Position numbers and translations under genes: made by a program. A DNA stretch of 64,000 bases. Origin: Pseudomonas sp. PICF141 (lineage in GTDB: Bacteria > Pseudomonadota > Gammaproteobacteria > Pseudomonadales > Pseudomonadaceae). The notes beneath the pieces are model-generated. The model saw only the letters and a program-made list of their open reading frames with translations. It was not told the DNA's origin and made no database searches. This document shows positions 7,711 to 15,502 of the stretch, piece by piece. Position 1 is the first letter of the stretch. The number at the start of each line of letters is the position of its first letter. The stretch covers positions 34,341 to 98,340 of the forward strand of contig NZ_MUNM01000067.1 in NCBI RefSeq assembly GCF_002286815.1. Direction: 5' to 3'.

Positions 7711-8199
7711 ATGCCCACCCTCACCACCTACCAAACCAGAATCATCCCCGACTGGGTCGACTACAACGGCCATCTGCGCGATGCCTTCTACCTGCTGATT
7801 TTCAGCTACGCCACCGACGCGCTGATGGATCGACTGGGCATGGACAGCAACAACCGCGAAGCCAGCGGCAATTCGCTGTTCACCCTCGAACTGCACCTCA
7901 ATTATCTGCACGAAGTGAAGCTCGACGCCGACGTCGAAGTGCACACCCAGATCATTGGCCATGACAGCAAGCGCCTGCATCTGTATCACAGCCTGCATCT
8001 GGCAGGCACTGACAAGGAGCTGGCGGGTAATGAACAAATGCTGCTGCACGTCGACCTCGCCGGACCTCGATCCGCCCCGTTCAGCGAAGAAACCTTGAGC
8101 AAGTTGCAAGCCATTGTCGCCGAGCAAGCCGACTTGCCCGCCCCCGCCTTCATTGGCCGAGTGATCGCTTTGAGAACGCCCCCTACGCCCGAAAAATAA
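7711..8199 (+). CDS. cdhB: Betainyl-CoA thioesterase CdhB (hotdog fold)
   Basis: A 162-aa hotdog thioesterase starting MPTLTTYQTRIIPDWVDYNG. The WVDYNGHLRDAFYLLIFSYATD block with its conserved Asp-Tyr-Asn-Gly-His is the 4-hydroxybenzoyl-CoA-type active-site region, and LELHLNYLHEVKLDADVEVH follows. Between the dehydrogenase/cleavage genes and a gamma-butyrobetaine dioxygenase, it should release glycine betaine from betainyl-CoA made by CdhC. I start at 7711 because the upstream in-frame stretch reads through the palindromic repeat. It is separated by 11 bases from the next gene (GGAGCTCGTCATG). Confidence 0.9.
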   Translation: MPTLTTYQTRIIPDWVDYNGHLRDAFYLLIFSYATDALMDRLGMDSNNREASGNSLFTLELHLNYLHEVKLDADVEVHTQIIGHDSKRLHLYHSLHLAGTDKELAGNEQMLLHVDLAGPRSAPFSEETLSKLQAIVAEQADLPAPAFIGRVIALRTPPTPEK

Positions 8200-8210
8200 A
8201 GGAGCTCGTC

Positions 8211-9374
8211 ATGAACACCGCCGCCGCTGTTGCCGATTTCCGCACCTACCCGTTAATCAGCGCGTTGACCGCCGTGCACACCCTGGCGGACCGCATTCAC
8301 GTGCAGTGGGCGGACGGTCGGGTCAGCCCTTTTCATCATCAATGGCTACGGGACAACTGCCCATGCCCGCAGTGCGTTTACACGGTGACCCGCGAGCAAG
8401 TGCTGGAAATCGTTGATGTCGCGGAAGATCTGATCGCCAACAGTGCACAGATCGATGCCGAGGGTTGTCTGTGTGTCGCTTGGCAGGACGGCCACCTCAG
8501 CCGCTTCGACCCGGGCTGGCTGCGAGCCCACGCCTATGACGATGAATCCCGCGCCGAACGCCGGGCCGCCAAACCGAAAAGCAAGTTGTGGGACAGCCAC
8601 CTGAAGCTTGCAGTGTTCGACTATCAGGCACTGATGGATGACGACAATGCTTTGCTGCAATGGCTATTGGCGGTGCGCGACATCGGCCTGACCCAGGTTC
8701 GCGGCGTACCCACGCAGCCAGGCTCGCTGAAGCTGATTGCCCAACGGATTTCGTTCATCCGCCAGAGCAATTTCGGCGTGCTGTTCAACGTGCAATCCAG
8801 GGCCGATGCCGACAGCAATGCCTACACCGCCTTCAACCTGCCTCTGCACAGCGACCTGCCCACACGAGAGCTGCAACCGGGACTGCAATTTCTGCATTGC
8901 CTGGTCAATGACGCCGACGGTGGCGAGAGCATTTTCGTCGACGGTTTTGCCATCGCCCAAGCCTTGCGCCAGGAAGATCCCGAGGCATTTCGGGCCTTGT
9001 GTGAAATCCCCGTGGAATTCCGCAACAAGGACCGCCACAGCGACTACCGCTGCCTGGCGCCGATCATCGCCCTGGACGCTTTCGGGCAGGTGTCGGAAAT
9101 CCGCATGGCGAACTTTCTGCGCGGGCCGTTCGATGCTTGCGTCGAGCAAATGCCCGGGTTCTATCGCGCGTACCGACGCTTCATGGCGATGACCCGCGAG
9201 GCGCGGTTCCGGGTGATGACGCGGCTCAACCCCGGCGAGCTGTGGTGCTTCGACAACCGCCGCACCCTGCACGCCCGCAACGCTTTCGACCCCGCTACCG
9301 GCGCCCGGCATTTCCAGGGGTGTTATGTCGACCGGGATGAGTTGTTGTCGCGAATTCTGGTGTTGCAACGCTAG
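8211..9374 (+). CDS. Gamma-butyrobetaine dioxygenase (BBOX-type Fe(II)/2-oxoglutarate hydroxylase)
   Basis: A 387-aa protein of the TauD/TfdA superfamily. Residues ~25-110 form the N-terminal DUF971-like zinc module: WLRDNCPCPQCV supplies Cys50, Cys52 and Cys55, and His95 is a plausible fourth ligand as in human BBOX. The catalytic jelly roll has the iron facial triad HSD (His213, Asp215) and a distal His354 in NRRTLHARNAF, then GARHFQGCYVDRDEL. It should hydroxylate gamma-butyrobetaine to L-carnitine using 2-oxoglutarate and O2, feeding CdhA. Its place at the end of the cdh operon, 11 bases after cdhB, supports this. A distant TauD-like activity is less likely. Confidence 0.9.
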   Translation: MNTAAAVADFRTYPLISALTAVHTLADRIHVQWADGRVSPFHHQWLRDNCPCPQCVYTVTREQVLEIVDVAEDLIANSAQIDAEGCLCVAWQDGHLSRFDPGWLRAHAYDDESRAERRAAKPKSKLWDSHLKLAVFDYQALMDDDNALLQWLLAVRDIGLTQVRGVPTQPGSLKLIAQRISFIRQSNFGVLFNVQSRADADSNAYTAFNLPLHSDLPTRELQPGLQFLHCLVNDADGGESIFVDGFAIAQALRQEDPEAFRALCEIPVEFRNKDRHSDYRCLAPIIALDAFGQVSEIRMANFLRGPFDACVEQMPGFYRAYRRFMAMTREARFRVMTRLNPGELWCFDNRRTLHARNAFDPATGARHFQGCYVDRDELLSRILVLQR

Positions 9375-9390
9375 ACCGCGTCATCGTTCA

Positions 9391-9456
9391 TCGCGGGCAA
9401 GCCACGCTCCCACAGGCATCACGCAAAACTCTGTAGGAGCGAGGCTTGCCCGCGAA
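9391..9456. repeat. REP doublet, class A
   Basis: TCGCGGGCAAGCCACGCTCC and GTAGGAGCGAGGCTTGCCCG are inverted about a 15-base spacer, just after the end of the carnitine operon. Confidence 0.8.
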
Positions 9457-9498
9457 AGCGTCAGCCCAATCAACACTTTTCATCACTGATTCACAGGC

Positions 9499-9534
9499 AA
9501 AAAAAACCCCGATCAAGCCGTGACAGGATCGGGG
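9499..9534 (-). terminator. Rho-independent terminator on the minus strand
   Basis: CCCCGATC (9507-9514) pairs with GATCGGGG (9527-9534) across a 12-base loop. Read on the minus strand the stem is followed by eight T residues (9506-9499). No protein gene ends here on that strand. Confidence 0.75.
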
Positions 9535-9640
9535 CAGAGGTGGGTACTGTTGAGGAGCTGTTGCGCGAGGGTGACCAAACCTTCGTGAAGCCAGCTGAAT
9601 CCAGTGTGCCCACTCTCCTTGTTTGCAAGTTAGCCGAAAA
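9499..9640 (-). ncRNA. Candidate small RNA ending in the orphan terminator
   Basis: A strong minus-strand terminator at 9499-9534 has no convincing coding sequence in front of it; the annotated-looking genes on both sides are on the plus strand (dioxygenase, 87-aa protein). The minus strand upstream contains a possible TAACTT -10 box near 9628-9633 but no good -35, so the 5' end is a guess. The transcript would be roughly 100-130 nt. A 3' UTR or antisense role towards the plus-strand leader of the 9749 gene is an alternative. Confidence 0.3.
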
Positions 9641-9748
9641 CGACATGTTCATAGCCAATGCGGCCATTGCGACAAATCGTCCTTGCCGCCACCCCCAGCC
9701 CCTACCAGAATCGAGCCACGACACCGTTCCCAGAAGAAGGATTGCGTC

Positions 9749-10012
9749 ATGATGCACGCCGATTTGATTGACCAGGAAGACCTGTTGGGCCAGCTGAAAT
9801 CGTTGGGCTTTCAAGTGCCGAATGGCTCTACAGCCGAGCAGGCTTGCGAGTGTGCGGTACGTGGCTTGAACGATGAGCGGGCGATGACGCTACGCACGAT
9901 GGTGAAGCAGATGTACACCAGCAGCGCGACCATCCTGCCGGCCGTGCGCCAGGCGATCGACAAGCAATTGCTGCCGGCGTTGGCGGCGTACCAGCAAAGC
10001 CGTAGCGCCTGA
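9749..10012 (+). CDS. Conserved small protein of unknown function
   Basis: An 87-aa protein (MMHADLIDQEDLLGQLKSLGF...), start supported by AGAAGG 8 bases upstream; the second ATG at 9752 is an equally possible start. It has no signal peptide or membrane helix and is predicted mainly helical (ALRTMVKQMY-like repeats, SATILPAVRQAIDKQLLPALAAY). I do not recognise a domain. It stands alone between the carnitine operon and gbdR, which converges with it, and it is followed by a REP element. Normal codon use suggests a real core gene. Confidence 0.65.
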   Translation: MMHADLIDQEDLLGQLKSLGFQVPNGSTAEQACECAVRGLNDERAMTLRTMVKQMYTSSATILPAVRQAIDKQLLPALAAYQQSRSA

Positions 10013-10032
10013 TTTCTGGGGTGTTAACACTT

Positions 10033-10127
10033 TGTGGCGAGGGGGCTTGCCCCCGTTGGGTCGCGAAGCGGCCCTGAAATCTTTGCGACTGCTACGCAGC
10101 CGAACGGGGGCAAGCCCCCTCGCCACA
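10033..10127. repeat. REPIN, class B
   Basis: TGTGGCGAGGGGGCTTGCCC and its inverted partner, with GCGAAGCGGCC and GCTACGCAGCC shoulders, lie between the convergent 87-aa gene and gbdR. Confidence 0.85.
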
Positions 10128-10141
10128 ATAGCCCGCGCGGT

Positions 10142-11245
10142 CTACAGCCTTACGCTCGCAAACGTCGACTCATTGCGCGCCTGACTCAATGCCGACAGCG
10201 GCCCGGACAATGGCGACAGCACCAACGCTTGCGGCAGCGGCATCATCGCCACTTGTTGCGTGGTGTTGGACCCCACACGCTCGTCGCGCGGCGGAATGCC
10301 GAAGTATTCGCGGTAGCACTTGGAGAAGTGCGGCGTAGACACGAAACCGCACACAGACGCCACTTCGATGATCGACATCGGCGTTTGCTTGAGCAACTGC
10401 CGGGCACGGATCAGGCGCAGCTTCAGGTAGTAACGCGACGGCGAACAGTGCAGATATTTCTGGAACAACCGCTCCAGCTGACGACGCGACACGGCGACGT
10501 ACACCGCCAGTTCGTCGAGGTCGATCGGCTCTTCGAGGTTGGCTTCCATCAATGCCACGATTTCCTGCAGCTTCGGCTGGTTGGTGCCGAGCATGTGCTT
10601 GAGCGGCACGCGCTGGTGATCCTGCTCGTTGCGGATGCGTTCGTAGACGAACATTTCCGAGATCGCGGCCGACAGTTCGCGACCGTGATCGCGGCTGATC
10701 AAGTGCAGCATCATGTCCAGCGGCGCAGTGCCGCCGGAGCTGGTGAAACGGTTACGGTCGAGGGTGAACAACCGGGTGCTCATGGCCACTCGAGGGAAAG
10801 CTTCCTGCATCGACGCCAGGCATTCCCAGTGCACGCTGCAATCGAAACCGTCCAGCAGACCGGCGCACGCCAGAGCCCAGCTACCGGTGCAGACTGCGCC
10901 CAGACGACGGGACTGACGCGCCTGGCTTTGCAGCCACGACACATGCTCGCGGGTTACGGTGCGCTGAATGCCGATACCGCCGCATACGATGACGGTGTCC
11001 ATGGGAGGCGCTTTGTGCATGGAGGCGTCGGGGGTGATCTGCAGACCGTCACTGGCCCAGACCTGACCGCCATCGACGGTGAGTGTGCTCCAGCGATACA
11101 GCTCGCGGCCGGACAATTGGTTGGCCATTCGCAGAGGTTCTACTGCGGAGGCCAGAGAAATAAGCGTGAAATTGTCCAGCAGCAAAAAGCCGATGGATTG
11201 AGGCGCACGGTTCTGGGGTTGAGCCCCGGAGTTGAACGTCGTCAT
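10142..11245 (-). CDS. gbdR: AraC-family glycine betaine/dimethylglycine-responsive regulator GbdR
   Basis: A 367-aa protein with an N-terminal DJ-1/PfpI-like sensing domain (IGFLLLDNFTLISLASAVEPLRMAN, then CTGSWALACAGLLDG) and a C-terminal AraC domain (RRQLERLFQKYLHCSPSRYY, VASVCGFVSTPHFSKCYREYF). Context matches P. aeruginosa GbdR, which senses glycine betaine and dimethylglycine and activates cbcXWV, sdaB, betaine demethylation genes and phospholipase C. It sits directly beside sdaB and the cbc operon. The first ATG is preceded by GAGGAGATACCGCG, a good Shine-Dalgarno. A long 570-base leader region upstream holds a strong palindrome. Confidence 0.95.
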   Translation of the reverse strand: MTTFNSGAQPQNRAPQSIGFLLLDNFTLISLASAVEPLRMANQLSGRELYRWSTLTVDGGQVWASDGLQITPDASMHKAPPMDTVIVCGGIGIQRTVTREHVSWLQSQARQSRRLGAVCTGSWALACAGLLDGFDCSVHWECLASMQEAFPRVAMSTRLFTLDRNRFTSSGGTAPLDMMLHLISRDHGRELSAAISEMFVYERIRNEQDHQRVPLKHMLGTNQPKLQEIVALMEANLEEPIDLDELAVYVAVSRRQLERLFQKYLHCSPSRYYLKLRLIRARQLLKQTPMSIIEVASVCGFVSTPHFSKCYREYFGIPPRDERVGSNTTQQVAMMPLPQALVLSPLSGPLSALSQARNESTFASVRL

Positions 11246-11610
11246 CGCGGTATCTCCTCACACAAAGCGGGTGATGGCCTCAGGCGGAGGCTCTTTTTAT
11301 TGCCATCGTTCTCGCGTGGGAGACGGGCTTTGTAATGACAGAGCAATTGCCATGCCTAAAATTGAATACGTGTTCAATAACTCCTGAAAACGACGTCGCG
11401 ATGCGTCTAGATATGGCGCGCAGAGATAAGAGGTCATAAGTGCCATTAGAGGCCGCAAACCCGCTACCCCGTTGCCTGTGAGCAAATCGGTAGCACTTGT
11501 GGGAACAGGGCTGCGAGGCTCCAGGGGAGAGTGTCACCGCAAGCACGGCGACGGACGGTCAGGCGTGAATTGGATCCCTGGCGGGGGCAGACAGGCTTAC
11601 CTGTTTGCGA

Positions 11611-11639
11611 CGCGCCAAAACGTGGCACGTTTTGGTGCG
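11611..11639. promoter_or_regulatory. Strong inverted repeat in the gbdR-sdaB spacer
   Basis: CCAAAACGT (11615-11623), GGC, and ACGTTTTGG (11627-11635) are a perfect 9-bp inverted repeat, extended to 13-bp arms with one G-T pair (11611-11639). There is no T-tract, so it is unlikely to terminate sdaB. It may be a regulator site upstream of gbdR or an RNA structure. The rest of 11246-11690 shows no gene. Confidence 0.4.
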
Positions 11640-11690
11640 AGTGTTCACTTGGTGCGCAGTTTTGACTGTTTTGATGGGAATGAGATCGCG

Positions 11691-11801
11691 GTGGCGAGGG
11701 GGCTTGTCGGAACGCCGCATCGCCCCGTTCGGCTGCGCAGCAGTCGTAAAGATTTCAGGGGCGCTGCGCGACCCAACGGGGGGGCAAGCCCCCTCACCAC
11801 A
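11691..11801. repeat. REPIN, class B
   Basis: GTGGCGAGGGGGCTTG at the left is inverted to CAAGCCCCCTCACCAC at the right, with the usual GGCTGCGCAGC and CGCTGCGCGACCC shoulders. It lies 13 bases past the sdaB stop codon. Confidence 0.8.
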
Positions 11802-11814
11802 GGTCAACCCGGTA

Positions 11815-13191
11815 TCAGCACTCGACCGCGCTGACTGCTAACCCACCGCGCGATGTCTCTTTATATTTGTCGTGCATGTCGGCACCGGTATCACGCATGG
11901 TGCGGATCACCCGGTCCAGCGAGATAAAGTGCTGACCGTCGCCGCGTAGCGCCATCTGAGCCGCGTTGATCGCTTTCACCGCGGCAATCGCATTGCGCTC
12001 GATGCACGGCACTTGCACCAGCCCACCCACGGGATCGCAGGTCAGGCCGAGGTTGTGTTCCAGGCCGATTTCCGCCGCGTTGCACAATTGCTCCGGTGTG
12101 GCCCCGAGAATTTCCGCCAACCCGGCCGCCGCCATCGCGCAAGCCGAACCGACTTCACCCTGGCAACCGACCTCGGCACCGGAAATCGAGGCGTTCTTCT
12201 TGCACAGAATCCCCACCGCCGCGGCACTGAGGAAGTAATCGACCACGTTGGCGTCTGTCACTGCCTCGCTGAACTTCATGAAGTAGTGCAACACCGCCGG
12301 AATGATCCCAGCCGCGCCGTTGGTCGGCGCCGTCACCATGCGCCCGCCGGCAGCGTTTTCTTCGTTGACCGCCAGGGCGAACAAGTTCACCCACTCCATG
12401 GCGCTCAGGGTCGAGCCGATCACGTTGGGCTTGTTCAGTTCTTGCAGGCTGCGGTGCAATTTGGCTGCGCGACGACGCACATTCAGGCCACCGGGCAAGA
12501 TGCCTTCGTGCTTGAGGCCTTGCTCCACGCAATCTTGCATCGCGCGCCAGAGTTTCATCAGGCCGGCGCGAATTTCTTCTTCGCTGCGCCAGACTTTCTC
12601 GTTGGCCATCATCAGCTCTGCAACGCGCAGGTTGTGCTGCTTGCAGAGACTGAGCAGCTCGACGGCACTGGAGAAATCGTAAGGCAGCACGGTGCGGTCC
12701 AGATCCACCACGCCGCTGGAAGCCTGTGCCTCATCGACGACAAAACCGCCACCGATGGAATAGTAGGTGTCGCGATGCAATTCACCGTGATCGCCTTCGG
12801 CAACCAGGGTCATGGCGTTGGGATGGAACGGCAGGTTCTCGTCGATCAGGCGCATGTCCCGGGCCCAGATGAACGGGACCGACAAGCGACCGTCGAGCAA
12901 TAACGTGTCGGTTTCACGCAGGGTCTGGATGCGGATGCCGATTTGCGACGGATCGATCGCGTCCGGCCACTCGCCCATCAGGCCCATGATCACTGCGTTG
13001 TCGCTGCCGTGACCGATACCGGTGGCCGAAAGCGACCCATAAAGCTGAACCTCAACGCGCCGTATCTGCTCCAAAAGTCCCTGTTCACGCAAACCTTGCA
13101 CGAACAGCGCCGCGGCGCGCATAGGCCCCACGGTGTGCGAACTGGAAGGGCCGATGCCGATTTTGAACAAGTCGAAAACGCTGATAGCCAT
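11815..13191 (-). CDS. sdaB: L-serine ammonia-lyase (iron-sulfur L-serine dehydratase)
   Basis: A 458-aa single-chain SdaA/SdaB-type enzyme starting MAISVFDLFKIGIGPSSSHT; upstream in-frame residues are not family-like. The beta domain opens with IGIGPSSSHTVGPMRAA. The alpha domain has the GAAGIIPAVLHY substrate loop and the cysteines that bind the [4Fe-4S] cluster (LCKKNASISGAEVGCQGEVG and LTCDPVGGLVQVPCIERN). It deaminates L-serine to pyruvate. Its position next to gbdR and cbcXWV fits Pseudomonas, where GbdR induces it because glycine from betaine demethylation is converted to serine by GlyA. It is transcribed away from cbcX. Confidence 0.94.
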   Translation of the reverse strand: MAISVFDLFKIGIGPSSSHTVGPMRAAALFVQGLREQGLLEQIRRVEVQLYGSLSATGIGHGSDNAVIMGLMGEWPDAIDPSQIGIRIQTLRETDTLLLDGRLSVPFIWARDMRLIDENLPFHPNAMTLVAEGDHGELHRDTYYSIGGGFVVDEAQASSGVVDLDRTVLPYDFSSAVELLSLCKQHNLRVAELMMANEKVWRSEEEIRAGLMKLWRAMQDCVEQGLKHEGILPGGLNVRRRAAKLHRSLQELNKPNVIGSTLSAMEWVNLFALAVNEENAAGGRMVTAPTNGAAGIIPAVLHYFMKFSEAVTDANVVDYFLSAAAVGILCKKNASISGAEVGCQGEVGSACAMAAAGLAEILGATPEQLCNAAEIGLEHNLGLTCDPVGGLVQVPCIERNAIAAVKAINAAQMALRGDGQHFISLDRVIRTMRDTGADMHDKYKETSRGGLAVSAVEC

Positions 13192-13628
13192 TACTGCTGA
13201 ACTCCTGGATGTGCCTGCTCCAGGCGCAAAAGCGCCCAGTGGCGGAGCTGCTACGCTCAAGCTGCAATCCGCCGAGATGGCCGCATCATCAGGCTTTTGT
13301 CATGTCGCTCAACGTCTCACACCGACGCACTCATGCCCGCTAGCGCCGCAAGCCGCTTACGCAATGTTTTCGCCGTTTTTTTGCGGATCAGCGGGGCTGA
13401 ACCGGCTGAAAAAAGCTGTAAACGACGTTACCGACACTGGATGCGACCATCCCTGTACTGGTTACGACGCACCCTGTAGGCGTCAGATTTTCACTGGTAC
13501 ATGATCGTATCGACTCGATTGCAAGGCGCCGTGGTAGAGATGTCTCCAAAACGCCATCCAACCGCAACAGATAAGTGCGGTGGTCCAGTCGGAACACTGC
13601 CAAAAAAAACACCAAGGAGTCGCCCCTT
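13192..13628. promoter_or_regulatory. Divergent sdaB / cbcX control region
   Basis: A 437-base gene-free spacer between divergent GbdR-regulated genes. AAGGAG at 13614-13619 is the cbcX ribosome binding site. Short related segments (GTACTGGT near 13456 and ACTGGTAC near 13493) face each other, but I cannot define the GbdR site with confidence. By analogy with P. aeruginosa, GbdR should bind here. Confidence 0.4.
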
Positions 13629-14579
13629 ATGAAAGGTTCCCCGTCGTTGTTGTTGGCCGCCATGCTGAGTATGCCGTTCCTGGCTCAAGCCGCAGAACCG
13701 GCCCAATGCAACACCGTAAACTTCTCCGATGTCGGCTGGACGGACATTACCGTCACTACCGCCACCACCAGCGTCGTTCTCGACGCCTTGGGCTACAAGA
13801 CCAAGACCACGATGATTTCCGTGCCGGTGACCTACAAGTCGCTGGCCGACGGCAAGAACATGGACGTGTTCCTCGGTAACTGGATGCCGACCATGGAAAA
13901 CGACATCAAGGCCTACCGCGATGCCGGCACCGTCGAGACGGTGCGCGCTAATCTGGAAAACGCAAAATACACACTCGCCGTCCCCGAAGAGTTGTATAAC
14001 AAAGGTCTGAAAGATTTCGCCGACATCGCCAAGTTCAAGAAAGAACTCGACGGCAAGATCTATGGCATCGAACCGGGTAACGACGGCAACCGCCTGATCC
14101 AGAGCATGATCGACAAGAACGCCTTCGGCCTCAAGGACGCCGGCTTCAAGGTGGTCGAGTCCAGCGAGGCAGGCATGCTCTCGCAAGTCGATCGCGCCGA
14201 GCGCCGCAACACCGCCGTGGTGTTCCTGGGCTGGGAACCGCACCCGATGAACACTCGATTCAAGATGAAGTACCTGACCGGCGGCGACGAATACTTCGGC
14301 CCGAATTTCGGCCAGGCGACCATCTACACCAACACCCGCAAGGGTTACACGCAGGAATGCAGCAACGTGGGTCAGTTGCTGAAGAACCTGGTGTTCACCC
14401 TCGACATGGAAAGCACACTGATGGGCAATGTCCTGGACGACAAAATGAAGCCTGACGCGGCCGCCAAGGCCTGGCTGAAAAAGAATCCACAGGTGCTCGA
14501 TACCTGGCTCGCTGGCGTGACCACCATTGACGGTAAACCAGGCCTGGAGGCCGTGAAAGCCAAGCTCGCGCAGCCTTGA
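13629..14579 (+). CDS. cbcX: Choline/betaine ABC transporter binding protein CbcX
   Basis: A 316-aa periplasmic binding protein with a signal peptide (MKGSPSLLLAAMLSMPFLAQA|AEP) and an OpuAC-type fold: NFSDVGWTDITVTTATTSVV, MDVFLGNWMPTMEND, KIYGIEPGNDGN, VESSEAGMLSQVDRAE, FLGWEPHPMNTRFKMKYL. The conserved tryptophans supply the aromatic box for quaternary amines. The start at 13629 has AAGGAG 10 bases upstream. It is the first gene of cbcXWV; CaiX upstream in the window is a paralogue that shares the CbcWV core. A UUCG-loop hairpin follows the gene. Confidence 0.95.
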   Translation: MKGSPSLLLAAMLSMPFLAQAAEPAQCNTVNFSDVGWTDITVTTATTSVVLDALGYKTKTTMISVPVTYKSLADGKNMDVFLGNWMPTMENDIKAYRDAGTVETVRANLENAKYTLAVPEELYNKGLKDFADIAKFKKELDGKIYGIEPGNDGNRLIQSMIDKNAFGLKDAGFKVVESSEAGMLSQVDRAERRNTAVVFLGWEPHPMNTRFKMKYLTGGDEYFGPNFGQATIYTNTRKGYTQECSNVGQLLKNLVFTLDMESTLMGNVLDDKMKPDAAAKAWLKKNPQVLDTWLAGVTTIDGKPGLEAVKAKLAQP

Positions 14580-14599
14580 TTTAGGGAGCATCGCTTACG

Positions 14600-14621
14600 C
14601 CGGACGGCTTCGGCTGTCCGG
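14600..14621 (+). promoter_or_regulatory. Intercistronic hairpin between cbcX and cbcW
   Basis: CCGGACGGC (14600-14608), loop TTCG, and GCTGTCCGG (14613-14621) form a 9-bp stem with one G-U pair and a stable UUCG tetraloop. It is followed by only a weakly T-rich stretch. It probably gives the binding protein higher expression than the permease by mRNA protection or partial termination. Confidence 0.55.
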
Positions 14622-14656
14622 GCTGTTTATTTCCTTGCATGCGGACGTTCACTACC

Positions 14657-15502
14657 ATGCTGATTGATCAGAAAATACCTTTAGGCCAGTACATCGCGGG
14701 CTTCGTTGAATGGTTGACGCAACACGGCGCCAACACCTTCGACGCAATCGCCGTGTCTCTGGAAACGATGATCCACGGCGTGACTTTTGCGCTGACCTGG
14801 TTCAACCCGCTGGCATTGATCGGCCTCATCGCGCTACTGGCGCACTTCATTCAACGCAAATGGGGCCTGACCGCTTTCGTCGTCGCCTCTTTTCTGCTGA
14901 TCCTCAATCTGGGGTACTGGCAGGAAACCATGGAAACCCTCGCCCAGGTGTTGTTCGCGACCATGGTGTGCGTGCTGATCGGCGTGCCGTTGGGCATCGT
15001 CGCCGCGCACAAACCGATGTTCTATACAATGATGCGGCCGGTGCTCGATCTGATGCAGACCGTGCCGACTTTCGTGTACCTCATTCCTACCCTGACCCTC
15101 TTCGGTCTGGGTGTGGTCCCGGGTCTGATTTCGACGGTGGTGTTCGCGATTGCCGCGCCCATCCGCCTGACCTACCTGGGCATCCGCGATGTGCCGCAAG
15201 AACTGATGGACGCCGGCAAGGCCTTTGGCTGCTCGCGCCGTCAGCTGCTCTCGCGAATCGAACTGCCCCACGCCATGCCAAGCATCGCGGCCGGTATCAC
15301 CCAGTGCATCATGCTGTCGTTGTCGATGGTGGTGATTGCGGCACTGGTGGGCGCCGACGGCCTGGGCAAACCTGTGGTCAACGCACTGAACACTGCTGAT
15401 ATCGCACTGGGCTTCGAAGCAGGCCTGGCGATCGTACTGCTGGCGATCATGCTCGACCGTATCTGCAAACAACCCGAAGCCAAAGTAGGGGGTGACGCAT
15501 GA
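14657..15502 (+). CDS. cbcW: Choline/betaine ABC transporter permease CbcW
   Basis: A 281-aa inner-membrane permease starting MLIDQKIPLGQYIAGFVEWL; an ATG 18 bases earlier is less family-like. About six to seven membrane spans are visible, for example LALIGLIALLAHFI, AFVVASFLLILNLGYW and LFATMVCVLIGVPLGIVAA. The BPD-transporter coupling loop reads GAGKAFG-like DAGKAFGCSRRQLLSRIELPHAMPSI. It is a ProW/OpuAB-type subunit forming the channel used by CbcX and CaiX. The stop overlaps the cbcV start in an ATGA, showing translational coupling. No clear Shine-Dalgarno sequence is visible. Confidence 0.95.
   Translation: MLIDQKIPLGQYIAGFVEWLTQHGANTFDAIAVSLETMIHGVTFALTWFNPLALIGLIALLAHFIQRKWGLTAFVVASFLLILNLGYWQETMETLAQVLFATMVCVLIGVPLGIVAAHKPMFYTMMRPVLDLMQTVPTFVYLIPTLTLFGLGVVPGLISTVVFAIAAPIRLTYLGIRDVPQELMDAGKAFGCSRRQLLSRIELPHAMPSIAAGITQCIMLSLSMVVIAALVGADGLGKPVVNALNTADIALGFEAGLAIVLLAIMLDRICKQPEAKVGGDA

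Noticed and set aside
9491..9814. 107-aa minus-strand coding gene ending at the orphan terminator
   Set aside because: The frame runs through the terminator stem and U-tract, has no ribosome binding site and no family-like features; an RNA transcript is the better explanation.
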